DNA from: Ensifer canadensis
GTDB taxonomy: Bacteria > Pseudomonadota > Alphaproteobacteria > Rhizobiales > Rhizobiaceae
Length of the DNA stretch: 64,000 nucleotides
Assembly (NCBI RefSeq): GCF_017488845.2
Contig: NZ_CP083370.1
Location: 1,364,001-1,428,000 of the forward strand
Direction of reading: 5' to 3'
Shown: positions 15,782 to 24,489 of the stretch, piece by piece
Layout: every line of letters starts with the position of its first letter
Numbering within the stretch: position 1 is the first letter of the stretch
Notes under the pieces: model-generated
Databases searched by the model: none
What the model was told of the DNA's origin: nothing
Seen by the model: the letters and a program-made list of their open reading frames with translations, nothing else
Made by a program: the position numbers and the translations under genes

Positions 15782-16963
15782 ATGACCGCCCAACTTGACC
15801 TCGCAACTGTGCTGCTGCTTCACAAATCGTCGTTTCTGGTCGGTGCGTTGTGCTTTCTTTATCTCCGGTGGCAGTCACCCCGGAACGAGGGGCTCGGCAT
15901 TCTGGCAGCCGGGTTTCTTTTTCTCGCTCTGGCCTCGACGCTCTCAGGGTATGGCGAGCAGAAGCTGCTACCCGCTATTCTATGGACGCTTTCCAGTTTT
16001 ACACTTGGTCTTGGCGGCTACGCCCTGTTCTGGATCGGTTTGCGCCGGCTGAGCGGCCAAAGGCGCCACCGGGCGGATTGGTTGGCGCTTGCCATTCCTT
16101 TGACCGGCGCGATTGCCGGCCTGATCACGCACTTCCACGTCATCAATTCTATACGCGCAAGTGCATTCAATACCGGTGCCTTCCTGTTTCTCGCCGCGTC
16201 CGCCTTTGCAGTCGTCGCAGATCGGAAAAGCGAGCCGCTGCCGGTCAGGACCATCTTCGCGGCTTCACTCGCAATCGGCGCCACGCTCTGCCTTGCCGTC
16301 GTGGTTGGCCTGCTCAAGCCGGATATCCTGCCGATCACCACGACCTACGCCTTCTTCCTGCTGATCATCAGCCACTTCGCCATTGCGCTCTTTGCACTGG
16401 TGCTGGTCAAGGAGCGGGCGGAGGCGGCATTGCGGCGAACGGCCGACACGGACATGCTGACCGGTGTGGGAAACCGTCGGTGGTTCCTGTCGCAACTGCC
16501 GCGTTTCGGCTGGAAGGGCGACGCCCTTGCAGTCATGGATCTCGATTTCTTCAAACGCATCAATGATCGCTACGGCCATCAGGCGGGCGACCAGGTGCTG
16601 ATCGCCTTTGCCGAACTGGTGCGGGCAAACCTGCGCGCGACCGATTGTTTCGCAAGGCTCGGCGGCGAGGAGTTCGGGCTCTACCTTCCGAAAACGAACG
16701 AGGTGCAGGCGCGAGCGATCGTCGAGCGGTTGCGGCTTGCCACCGAACAATTGCACATCCATTGCGACGGCCAGCGCATTGCCGTCAGTGTCAGCATCGG
16801 GTTTGTCGTCGGACAGGATGCGAAAAGCAGCTGGGAAGAGCTCTTCAGTATGGCAGATGCCGCACTCTATCAGGCCAAGGATGCTGGCCGTAACTGCATA
16901 GTCGCCTATGCCCCGCCACCGGCTTCGTTCGCAATTGGCATACCAATCGCACGGACAGGTTGA
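15782..16963 (+). CDS. Membrane-bound diguanylate cyclase (GGDEF)
   Basis: The protein should make cyclic di-GMP from two GTP. The N-terminal half (about residues 5-215) has six to seven hydrophobic segments and no recognised sensor family beyond a membrane anchor. The cyclase domain follows: DTDMLTGVGNRR, DLDFFKRINDRYGHQAGD, and the active-site motif GGEEF at 294-298. An inhibitory site RATD (285-288) stands five residues before it, so product inhibition is likely. There is no EAL domain. The gene stands alone between tRNA-Pro and a regulator gene. The ribosome site is weak. Confidence 0.92.
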   Translation: MTAQLDLATVLLLHKSSFLVGALCFLYLRWQSPRNEGLGILAAGFLFLALASTLSGYGEQKLLPAILWTLSSFTLGLGGYALFWIGLRRLSGQRRHRADWLALAIPLTGAIAGLITHFHVINSIRASAFNTGAFLFLAASAFAVVADRKSEPLPVRTIFAASLAIGATLCLAVVVGLLKPDILPITTTYAFFLLIISHFAIALFALVLVKERAEAALRRTADTDMLTGVGNRRWFLSQLPRFGWKGDALAVMDLDFFKRINDRYGHQAGDQVLIAFAELVRANLRATDCFARLGGEEFGLYLPKTNEVQARAIVERLRLATEQLHIHCDGQRIAVSVSIGFVVGQDAKSSWEELFSMADAALYQAKDAGRNCIVAYAPPPASFAIGIPIARTG

Positions 16964-17071
16964 GTTTGACGCGAGGCAGTCGATGATCCGGCTGTCCGCC
17001 CTTGCGCGTCGCTATTTCGGGAGCCGGCACATCGCTGGCCTTTTGTCTCCTTAAGAACCTTGGATAAAAAA

Positions 17072-17105
17072 ACGGGCCGGTCGGATCTAGGTCCGGCCGG
17101 CCCGT
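17072..17105 (-). terminator. Terminator-like hairpin facing the minus strand
   Basis: A 14-base stem (ACGGGCCGGTCGGA with TCCGGCCGGCCCGT, one G-T pair) has seven A residues on its left side at about 17065-17071. This makes a T-run only for minus-strand transcripts. On the plus strand it is followed by TCCGG, so it is a poor terminator for the diguanylate cyclase gene. No minus-strand gene ends here. Confidence 0.55.
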
Positions 17106-17243
17106 TCCGGCAATATCGCGGAAAGGGGAACGTCTCTGCGCGGGGCTGCAGCACCGCGCGAAGGGAGATCGATTGCCACCTGATAATGCCTGAATGCGGT
17201 CCGCCCAATTGACATTTTACGCCAGAAATTTGACATTTCTCGC

Positions 17244-18248
17244 ATGTCTGGCACTGAGAAAATACAATCTATGATCGATGTCGTGGTGGTCGTGCTGCCG
17301 GAATCGTCGATCATGTCGCTGGCCTCCGTGCTGGATCCGATGCGCGCTGCCAACCGCGTCTCGGGCCGCCAGGTCTTTCGTTGGCGGTTGCTTTCGGCCG
17401 ACGGTGAGCCGGTCATCCTGACATGCGGTATACCGATCGCGGTCGACGGCACGTTCTCGCTGCCGCTTGAAGGCGATGTCCTGCTGGCGATCGGTGGCTT
17501 CAATCTCGATCGGCATGTCGGGCGCCGGTTCATCGCCACGCTTCAGGAATGCGCCCGCCATTTTGGCATCGTGGCCGGCATCGAATCGGGCTGCTGGCTG
17601 CTCGGCCGCAGCGGTCTGCTCAACGGCCGCAAGGCAACCGCCCACTGGGAGGAGCTGGAGGATTTCAGCCAGGCATTTCCAGCATTGACGGTGCTGGGGG
17701 ATCGGTTCGTCACCGATGGAAAGTTCTGGACCTCCGGTGGTGCGTCACCGACCTTCGACATGATGCTGCACCTCATCACCCAGCGCCTCGGCTCGGCGCT
17801 GGCGCTCGATGTCGCCAGCATCTTCGTCTACGACCAGACCCACAGCGCGACGGACATCCAGCCCGTGGTGTCTCTCGGGCGGATCGAGACCCGCGATCCC
17901 GGTTTGGCTGAGGCGATCCGCCTGATGGAGCGAACGCTCGAACGGCCGCTGACGGTGTCGGCGCTTGCACGCCGGCTGTCCATTTCGCAGCGGAAGCTGG
18001 AACTGCTGTTTACAAAGGGATTATCGACCAGCCCCGGCGCCTATTACCTGCGCCTGCGCCTGCAGGTGGCGCATCGACTGGTGCGCGATTCGGGCAGCCC
18101 GATCCGCGAGATCGCGCTGCGCTGTGGCTTCGACAGCCTGTCGGCTTTTTCCCGCGCCTATAGCCGCGAATATGGGACGAGCCCGCTGAAGATGCGTAGC
18201 AGGCACCGCGGCGCGGGTGCGACGTCGGAAGGTGGCGAGGGGATCTGA
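17244..18248 (+). CDS. GlxA-family AraC-type transcriptional regulator
   Basis: The 334-residue protein has an N-terminal DJ-1/PfpI-like domain (about 10-195: VVVVVLPESSIMSLASVLDPM, then GIVAGIESGCWLLGRSGLL with the conserved Cys, and FWTSGGASPTFDMML) and a C-terminal AraC helix-turn-helix pair (about 230-325: LTVSALARRLSISQRKLELLF and IREIALRCGFDSLSAFSRAYSREYGTSP). Relatives such as GbdR, CdhR and ArgR-type regulators control use of amino acids or quaternary amines. The ligand here is unknown and no catabolic operon is adjacent. Confidence 0.9.
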   Translation: MSGTEKIQSMIDVVVVVLPESSIMSLASVLDPMRAANRVSGRQVFRWRLLSADGEPVILTCGIPIAVDGTFSLPLEGDVLLAIGGFNLDRHVGRRFIATLQECARHFGIVAGIESGCWLLGRSGLLNGRKATAHWEELEDFSQAFPALTVLGDRFVTDGKFWTSGGASPTFDMMLHLITQRLGSALALDVASIFVYDQTHSATDIQPVVSLGRIETRDPGLAEAIRLMERTLERPLTVSALARRLSISQRKLELLFTKGLSTSPGAYYLRLRLQVAHRLVRDSGSPIREIALRCGFDSLSAFSRAYSREYGTSPLKMRSRHRGAGATSEGGEGI

Positions 18249-18323
18249 AGGTTGTGAGCGCACCGAACCTTTGCCAGCCATTATTATGTTTGGCGGTCGC
18301 GCTATCGGACGCCTGGGCTGCTG

Positions 18324-18578
18324 CTATTGGCAGCGTGCTTCGAAGCGGCGGCCATAGCGATCCCGATAGATACAATAGCCGTCACGCTCCCGGGAACGAC
18401 CAATCAGGTTGCCCATAATGCCGCCGGCCACAGCGCCGATAGCCGCGCCGCCCCAGCTGTCGCTCACCACGCCTCCGATGATTGCGCCGGTTCCTGCACC
18501 GATTGCAGTCCCTCGCTCTGTCTGAGTGCAGGACGCGAGGGTACCAATCATTCCAACCGCAATGACAAGCTTTCTCAT
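18324..18578 (-). CDS. Glycine-zipper lipoprotein
   Basis: The start is ATG 18578, with AAAGGGAT upstream. A longer frame from 18722 adds a leader without sense. The 84-residue product has a lipoprotein signal with the lipobox LASC at residues 14-17, then a glycine-zipper region (AIGAGTGAIIGGVVSDSWGG, and AAIGAVAGGIMGNLIG). The C-terminus carries two Cys around YCIYRDRYGRRFEARC. Such small outer-membrane-associated proteins are common in Rhizobiales. The specific role is unknown. The gene ends convergently 75 bases from the AraC-type gene. Confidence 0.82.
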   Translation of the reverse strand: MRKLVIAVGMIGTLASCTQTERGTAIGAGTGAIIGGVVSDSWGGAAIGAVAGGIMGNLIGRSRERDGYCIYRDRYGRRFEARCQ

Positions 18579-19078
18579 GCTTTCATCCCTTTGCTCGATA
18601 TCAACCCGGGGCCTGGTGCACGTCTTTGCATCCACGGCGTGAGGTTCAGCATCTACGCAATGCTTGCAATTGTCGATAGTGCCGATTCTCAAAGGCGGCC
18701 GGCGCGCTGCTTGGCCTCTCATCCGCGCGGCCGCTGGGAAAGCTCCAACTACGCCGGCAAGAAAGTTGCATTTCTGACCAATGCACCGATCCCGCCTGTC
18801 GGCGGACGTACAGCCAGTTCAGAAGATCCACGAGGTTGTCGACTTTCCTGCCCGCTACCGAATGCCAATGGCTGGCACGGTCACCACCTGCGTCTGTACA
18901 AGCAGCGCCGGCCGGTACGGTGACCTGTGTTTCTGGCGAAGCATTCCCATATCTTAGCAACGCGGAAGGCAAGGGCGTTCCAGTTAGGGCACGGCGATTT
19001 TGAGGGATTTCGATGTACGGTGGCGACTCACTAAGGAGCAGCGATCAAGTGATTTTTAGCTAAGCGCTTGAATTTAAG
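18579..19078. other. 500-base intergenic stretch
   Basis: This segment lies between the lipoprotein start and tRNA-Lys. It probably contains the lipoprotein promoter. Frames seen on either strand have no ribosome site or family likeness. I see no repeat, RNA gene or terminator in it. Confidence 0.5.
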
Positions 19079-19154
19079 TGGTGAGCGCGCAGGGATTCGA
19101 ACCCTGGACCTACTGATTAAAAGTCAGTTGCTCTACCGGCTGAGCTACGCGCTC
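19079..19154 (-). tRNA. tRNA-Lys (anticodon TTT)
   Basis: The 76-base minus-strand gene has acceptor arm GAGCGCG (19154-19148) paired with 19083-19089, anticodon arm CTGACTTTTAATCAG giving TTT, a GGTTCGAATCC T arm and an encoded CCA. No integrated element is seen at its 3' side. Confidence 0.96.
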
Positions 19155-19327
19155 CCTGGCCGCGGCGGTGAAGCCCGGCGGAAGTGGGCGGACATATGCA
19201 CTTGAGCTTCCCGCCGGTCAACCCAAAAATTACGGCTTTCGTGAAGAAATGGTGCATGGCGCAATGATCGCCAAAAGGTGATTGGTATCGTCACGGTCAT
19301 GCGGCTAAGGAATGGCCCAAATACCGC

Positions 19328-20092
19328 ATGCCGGAGTTCTTGCCGTTGTCGATTGCCGATATTTCGATCTGGACCGCCATTCTCGCTGGCGCTCTGTCCT
19401 TTCTTTCGCCCTGTGTTCTGCCGCTTGTCCCGCCCTATCTCTGCTATATGGCCGGGGTGTCGGTCGACCAGTTCCGCAGCGGCGAGGTGGTTTCTGCCCG
19501 CAGCACCCGGCGCGCCGTTCTGCCGGCGGCGCTTCTGTTTACGCTCGGCTTTGCGACCGTGTTCGTGTCGCTCGGTGCCGGCGCATCCTCGATCGGCCTG
19601 CTGTTGCGCCAGCACATGGATCTCCTGTCGCGTATCGGCGGCGTGGTGATCATCATCATGGGCCTGCATTTCCTTGGCGTGTTCAAGATCGGCCTGCTTG
19701 CCCGCGAGGCGCGGTTTCAAGGCGGCGGCAAGCCGGCGACGCTGTCGGGCGCCTATATCATGGGCCTTGCCTTCGCCTTTGGCTGGACGCCGTGTATTGG
19801 TCCGGTGCTCGGCACGATTCTCGGCGTTGCAGCTGCGCGCGATACGGTCACGGACGGCGCCATGCTTCTGGCCGTCTATTCGCTCGGGCTTGCGATCCCG
19901 TTCTGGATCGCCGCCGGTTTTTCCGGTGCGTTCATGCGCTTTCTCCTGCGGTTCCGTCGCCATCTCGGTCTCGTCGAAAAGCTGATGGGCGCGCTTCTGG
20001 TGCTGGCCGGCCTTGCCTTCCTCTTCGGCTTCATCAGCTCCGTCGCCATCTGGTTCCAGCAGACCTTCCCGATTCTGATGAAAATCGGCTAG
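19328..20092 (+). CDS. ccdA: CcdA-like thiol-disulfide membrane transporter
   Basis: The 254-residue protein has six hydrophobic segments and the two redox cysteines of the family, Cys29 in FLSPCVLPLVPP and Cys156 in GWTPCIGPVLG. CcdA moves reducing power from cytoplasmic thioredoxin to the periplasm for cytochrome c maturation. No partner thioredoxin or other cytochrome c gene is adjacent. The start at ATG 19328 is 174 bases from tRNA-Lys. The plus-strand neighbour downstream is an unrelated transporter, so it is probably a single-gene unit. Confidence 0.9.
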   Translation: MPEFLPLSIADISIWTAILAGALSFLSPCVLPLVPPYLCYMAGVSVDQFRSGEVVSARSTRRAVLPAALLFTLGFATVFVSLGAGASSIGLLLRQHMDLLSRIGGVVIIIMGLHFLGVFKIGLLAREARFQGGGKPATLSGAYIMGLAFAFGWTPCIGPVLGTILGVAAARDTVTDGAMLLAVYSLGLAIPFWIAAGFSGAFMRFLLRFRRHLGLVEKLMGALLVLAGLAFLFGFISSVAIWFQQTFPILMKIG

Positions 20093-20305
20093 GTCATCAG
20101 CGGGTCAATGGACGGGGTTGGCCCTAGCCAAGTGCGCCTCAACCTATTGGAATCGATCGGGTTGATGATATTGGGTTGAACAGGCCCGATTGCGTGAGGG
20201 GCGTGTGCATCGTGCCCAACGCGTGGGTACCGCGACAGCGACCGGGTTATGAGCGGGGATTACGTGCCCGCTCAATGTGTCGCATGAGCATGGTCGGGGA
20301 GAGGC

Positions 20306-21268
20306 ATGACGGAAATTGCTGGCCTGGTATTGCCGTTCTTCGGGTTGATCTTTCTCGGCTATCTCACCGCCCGCTTCGTCGAGCATCCAGGCGAAGCGAT
20401 GGGGTGGCTGAACACCTTCATCATCTATCTCGCCTTGCCGGCGCTGTTCTTCAAGCTGGTGTCGCGAACGCCGATCGAGCAACTGACACGAGCAGATTTT
20501 ATCCTGACGAGCGTCGGTGCGACCTATGTGGTCTTTTCGCTGATCTTCATCATCGGGCTCTACGTCCGGCGCAATACCGTTGGCGAAGCGACGATCCAGG
20601 GTTTTGCCGCGGCCTATGGCAATATCGGCTATATGGGGCCGGGCCTCGCCTTGCTGGCGCTGGGTGACGCGGCGGCGGTGCCGGTCGCACTGATTTTCTG
20701 CTTCGAGAATGCGGCGCACTTTACCGTGGCGCCGGCGATGATGGCGCTTTCCGGTGGGCGAAAGGAAAAGCCTGCGGTTCTGGCCCTTGGCATCGCCCGC
20801 AAGATCATCCTGCATCCGTTCATTCTGTCGACCCTTGCCGGCGTCATCGCGGCGTTTTTCGCGGTCCAGCCTCCGCTGCCGGCGCAGCGGTTGATCGACT
20901 ATCTGGCGCAGGCCGCCGCTCCTTGCGCGTTGTTTGCGATGGGTGTGACGCTGGCGCTCCGGCCGATCAAACGCATCCCGGTCGAGATCGGCTATATCGT
21001 GCCGGCCAAGCTTATCCTGCATCCGGTGCTGGTGTTCACGGCGCTCGGCCTGACGGGCAACTATGATCCGGTGTGGGTGCAGACGGCCGTGCTGCTGGCG
21101 GCGCTGCCGACAGCGACCAATGTCTTTGTCATCGGCCACCAATATGGCGTCTGGCAGGAGCGGGCCTCTGCGACGATCCTGATCACGACGCTGCTTTCGG
21201 TCGCAACCGTGACCGGGCTGCTCTATCTGATCCGCTCAGGCGCTCTTCCGGCCGATCTTTTCCCGTAA
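20306..21268 (+). CDS. AEC family transporter (auxin efflux carrier type)
   Basis: The 320-residue protein has about ten hydrophobic segments in two halves, with the family's central region between them. Recognisable parts are the N-terminal LVLPFFGLIFLGYLTARF, FIIYLALPALFF, AAYGNIGYMGPGLAL, AAPCALFAMGVTLAL and LLAALPTATNVFVIGHQYG. AEC proteins export or import small organic anions. The substrate cannot be read from sequence. Its 3' end overlaps the convergent UbiH-family gene by 33 bases. Confidence 0.9.
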   Translation: MTEIAGLVLPFFGLIFLGYLTARFVEHPGEAMGWLNTFIIYLALPALFFKLVSRTPIEQLTRADFILTSVGATYVVFSLIFIIGLYVRRNTVGEATIQGFAAAYGNIGYMGPGLALLALGDAAAVPVALIFCFENAAHFTVAPAMMALSGGRKEKPAVLALGIARKIILHPFILSTLAGVIAAFFAVQPPLPAQRLIDYLAQAAAPCALFAMGVTLALRPIKRIPVEIGYIVPAKLILHPVLVFTALGLTGNYDPVWVQTAVLLAALPTATNVFVIGHQYGVWQERASATILITTLLSVATVTGLLYLIRSGALPADLFP

Positions 21269-22447
21269 GCTGTCCTTCAACGCGTGAAACGCGCTGCCGG
21301 GGTGCACGCCTTCGCGCATCAGCAGGCTGCGCAGCGGTCCGGCAGCCGAGAGGATGTGCAGGCCGACGGCGCGCAGCGCCTGAACCGGCAGGAAACTCGA
21401 CAGCAGCGATCGGTTCAACAGATCGACGCTCGCCGTGCGGCTAACGATATCGAGGCGGCGCCGACTGTCGAACCGGTCGCCGATGTCGCCCGCGAGATTG
21501 TCGTCCGTCTTTGCGCCGATCAGATCGACCAGCGTCATCGCGTCGCGAAGGCTCAAGTTGAGACCCTGGGCGCCGATTGGCGGAAAGGCGTGCGCCGCTT
21601 CGCCGACGAGCGCGACCCGGCCCTTGCCGAAGCGATGAGCGCTCATGCCCGACAGCGGGAAGGACTGTGGGCTGCCTTCGACCGTGACCTTGCCGAGGAT
21701 CGACTGCATCCGGTCTTCGACGGCGCGCGAGAGTGCGGCGAGATCGAGCGCCAGCGTGGCTGCGGCATCGTCGGGCTTGCGCACCCAGACGAGGCTCGAG
21801 CGGTTGCCGGGCAGGGGCACCTGGGTGAAGGGCCCGCTCTCGGTGTGAAACTCCGTCGAGGTGTCCTGGTGGGAAAGCTCGTGCGAAAAGTTGAGGACGA
21901 CGGCCGTCTGCGGATAGGACCAGGTGCTGACCGAAATCTTGGCGGCTTCCCGCACCGGCGACCGACGGCCGTCGGCACCGACGACCAGATCGGCGGTGAT
22001 GTCGCGCCCGTCATCGAGCGAGATCCGCACCTTGTCGCCGGAGAGGTCGAAATCGGACGCTGACATCGTCATGCGATCGAGCGTCTCCGTCTCGGATGCC
22101 CGCTCCCGCAGAATGTCGAGGAAGGGGGCGTTCGGAATGTTGTAGCCGAAGGCCGCAAGGCCGACTTCCGACGCGCGGAAGTTCACTGTCGGCGCGCGCA
22201 GCAGGCGGTTTGTCCCATCCAGAATGCGCATCGTTGATAGCGGCGCCGTCAGCGGCTGCACCTTCTCCCAGAGGTTCAATTTCTTCAGATAGTCGATCGA
22301 CTGGTCCATCAACGCGGTCGTCCGTCCGTCTGATGATGCCGGTTCCGGTCCGATCAGCGCGACGCGGTAGCCGCTCTCCGCGAGAGCGATCGCTGCCAGA
22401 GAACCCGCGAGGCCAGCGCCGACGACGGCGATGTCGTAATGATCCAT
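21236..22447 (-). CDS. UbiH/UbiF/COQ6 family FAD-dependent hydroxylase
   Basis: The enzyme should hydroxylate the ring of a ubiquinone precursor. The 403-residue length fits. The motifs are a dinucleotide fold at the N-terminus (VVGAGLAGSLAAIALAESG), the DG motif (DLVVGADGRRSPVREAA) and the second FAD motif (GRVALVGEAAHAFPPIGAQG, then LNLSLRDA). Alphaproteobacteria use several related hydroxylases (UbiH, UbiF, UbiL, UbiM) and I cannot say which position this one modifies. It stands alone, convergent with the AEC gene and divergent from pcs. Confidence 0.88.
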   Translation of the reverse strand: MDHYDIAVVGAGLAGSLAAIALAESGYRVALIGPEPASSDGRTTALMDQSIDYLKKLNLWEKVQPLTAPLSTMRILDGTNRLLRAPTVNFRASEVGLAAFGYNIPNAPFLDILRERASETETLDRMTMSASDFDLSGDKVRISLDDGRDITADLVVGADGRRSPVREAAKISVSTWSYPQTAVVLNFSHELSHQDTSTEFHTESGPFTQVPLPGNRSSLVWVRKPDDAAATLALDLAALSRAVEDRMQSILGKVTVEGSPQSFPLSGMSAHRFGKGRVALVGEAAHAFPPIGAQGLNLSLRDAMTLVDLIGAKTDDNLAGDIGDRFDSRRRLDIVSRTASVDLLNRSLLSSFLPVQALRAVGLHILSAAGPLRSLLMREGVHPGSAFHALKDSLREKIGRKSA

Positions 22448-22726
22448 GATGGAAAGAACCCTTTCGCTCGCGCCATCAAGCGCCTGCTGCTTTCATCTCA
22501 TCTTACTTCTAGTCTTGGGCAGAGGCGAAATAAATGGGTTGAATCAGCGCAGAAGCAATTTGAAAGTGTCCACAGAACAATCTTCGCCGGACAAAGTCGT
22601 GCTTGAATTTTGCTGGCGATGCGTTGCAAAGGGTGCATATTACGCGCAATGCGCCGCCACAGCGGTTGAGGCAGAGAGTAAAACTCTGTCTGGGGAAATG
22701 CAGAAGGGGATAGGCGGCGTCCGCAG

Positions 22727-23452
22727 ATGAAGTTTTTCAACTACAAACGAGTCCCCTACGCCGAGATCCGCGCCTTCTCCGTGCACATATTGACCGCCTC
22801 CGGGTCATTCCTCGCTTTTCTTGGCGTCGTCGCCGCGGCCGAACACCGCTTCGTCGATATGTTCTGGTGGCTCGGCCTGGCCTTGCTGGTGGATGGCATC
22901 GATGGTCCGATCGCCCGCAAGGTGCGGGTCAAGGAAGTGCTTCCCAATTGGTCGGGCGACACGCTCGACAACGTCATCGACTATGTGACTTACGTGCTCC
23001 TGCCGGCGTTTGCGCTCTACCAGAGCGGCATGATCGGCGAGCCATGGTCCTTCGTTGCGGCCGGCGCCATCGTTGTCTCAAGCGCGATCTACTATGCCGA
23101 CATGGGCATGAAGACCGACGAATACTTTTTCTCGGGCTTTCCCGTCGTCTGGAACATGGTCGTCTTTACGCTGTTCGTCATCCAGGCGAGCGAGCTGACC
23201 GCCTCGATCGTCGTCTTCGTATCGGTAGTGTTGACCTTCCTGCCGATCAACTTCCTGCATCCGGTGCGCGTCCAGCGGTTAAGACCGCTCAACCTCGGTG
23301 TCTTTTTCCTCTGGTCGGCGCTCAGCATGTACGCCCTGCTTCTGCATTTCGTGACACCGGCCTGGGTGGTGACCGGTGTTCTTGCAACAGGCATCTATCT
23401 CTACGTGATTGGTTTCGTCCTGCAGATCCTCCCCAAGCTCGGCCGGACCTAG
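22727..23452 (+). CDS. pcs: Phosphatidylcholine synthase
   Basis: Pcs condenses choline with CDP-diacylglycerol to make phosphatidylcholine at the inner membrane. The 241-residue length equals the rhizobial enzyme as I recall it. The CDP-alcohol phosphotransferase motif is visible as DGIDGPIARKV followed by WSGDTLDNVIDY, with the spaced Asp residues that bind the metal. About seven to eight hydrophobic segments follow (for example FVSVVLTFLPINFLHPVRV). The pathway is typical of plant- and animal-associated Alphaproteobacteria. A quinone oxidoreductase gene starts ten bases after its stop and may be co-transcribed. Confidence 0.94.
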   Translation: MKFFNYKRVPYAEIRAFSVHILTASGSFLAFLGVVAAAEHRFVDMFWWLGLALLVDGIDGPIARKVRVKEVLPNWSGDTLDNVIDYVTYVLLPAFALYQSGMIGEPWSFVAAGAIVVSSAIYYADMGMKTDEYFFSGFPVVWNMVVFTLFVIQASELTASIVVFVSVVLTFLPINFLHPVRVQRLRPLNLGVFFLWSALSMYALLLHFVTPAWVVTGVLATGIYLYVIGFVLQILPKLGRT

Positions 23453-23462
23453 GAGCTCTTCG

Positions 23463-24440
23463 ATGGCACAGGCAATTGTCGTACGCGAACTCGGTGGACC
23501 TGAAGTCCTGAAGCTGGAGGGCGTTACGCTCTCGCCGCCGGGGCCGGGTGAGGTGCAGATCCGCCAGGTGGCTGTCGGGTTGAATTTCATCGACGTCTAT
23601 TTCCGCACCGGGCTCTACAAGTCCGCCTCGGGCCTGCCCTTTGTCCCGGGCAAGGAAGGTGCGGGGATCGTGACGGCTGTCGGTGATGGCGTCAGCCTCT
23701 TCGGTGTTGGCGACCGGGTGGCCTACGCCTCGTCGGATGGCGCCTATGCCAGCGAGCGAAACGTCGAAGCCTCGCAACTGGTCAAGGTGCCGGACGGCAT
23801 CTCGCTTGAGACGGCGGCGGCGATGATGCTGAAAGGTATGACCGCGCAATATCTGCTCAATCAGACATTCCAGGTTGGGCCTGAAACGACGCTGCTCTTC
23901 CATGCTGCTGCCGGCGGCGTCGGCTTGATTGCCGGCCAATGGGCAAAGGCTCTGGGTGCAACCGTCATTGGTACGGCCGGATCGCAGGACAAGATCGATC
24001 TGGCGCTTGCCCATGGCTATGACCACGTCATCAACTACCGCACGGACGATTTCGTTGCCCGGGTCAAGGAACTGACCGACGGCAAGGGTGTTGATGTCGT
24101 TTATGATTCGGTCGGCAAGGACACCTATCCGGCCTCGCTCGATTGCCTGAAATCGCGCGGCCTCTGGGTGAGCTTCGGCAATTCGTCCGGTCCTGTCGAT
24201 GCCTTCAGCATCGGCATTCTGGCACAGAAGGGTTCGCTGTTTGCGACGCGTCCGACACTCTTCGGGTATGTGCAGACGCGGCCTGCGCTTGAAGCGTGTG
24301 CAAATTCCCTCTTTGATATTGTGCAAAGCAACAAAGTGCGTATCAATATCAATCAGACTTATCCGCTTGCCGACGCCGGTCGCGCGCATACGGATCTTGA
24401 GACAAGAAAAACGAGTGGAACAACACTGCTGATTCCTTGA
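23463..24440 (+). CDS. qor: NADPH:quinone oxidoreductase (zinc-free MDR family)
   Basis: I start at ATG 23463 (325 residues). The track frame from 23409 would overlap pcs. The protein has the quinone reductase pattern: NFIDVYFRTGLY (about 42-53), FVPGKEGAGIVTAVG, and the NADPH fold AAAGGVGLIAGQWAKALGA (about 143-161). It lacks the zinc ligands of alcohol dehydrogenases. It probably reduces quinones by one electron. It lies ten bases after pcs and 49 bases before the ABC transporter operon, but no functional link to either is evident. Confidence 0.9.
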   Translation: MAQAIVVRELGGPEVLKLEGVTLSPPGPGEVQIRQVAVGLNFIDVYFRTGLYKSASGLPFVPGKEGAGIVTAVGDGVSLFGVGDRVAYASSDGAYASERNVEASQLVKVPDGISLETAAAMMLKGMTAQYLLNQTFQVGPETTLLFHAAAGGVGLIAGQWAKALGATVIGTAGSQDKIDLALAHGYDHVINYRTDDFVARVKELTDGKGVDVVYDSVGKDTYPASLDCLKSRGLWVSFGNSSGPVDAFSIGILAQKGSLFATRPTLFGYVQTRPALEACANSLFDIVQSNKVRININQTYPLADAGRAHTDLETRKTSGTTLLIP

Positions 24441-24489
24441 TCGAAGCCTTAAGGCGGACGGGGATCGACAGAGGGGAAAAGAGGGCAGC

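Noticed and set aside
18327..18923. 198-residue plus-strand frame over the lipoprotein
   Set aside because: The minus-strand lipoprotein has a lipobox and ribosome site, while this frame has neither.
19145..19963. 272-residue minus-strand frame opposite ccdA
   Set aside because: Its product is rich in Arg, His and Asp, a typical antisense artefact, and the CcdA frame has complete motifs.
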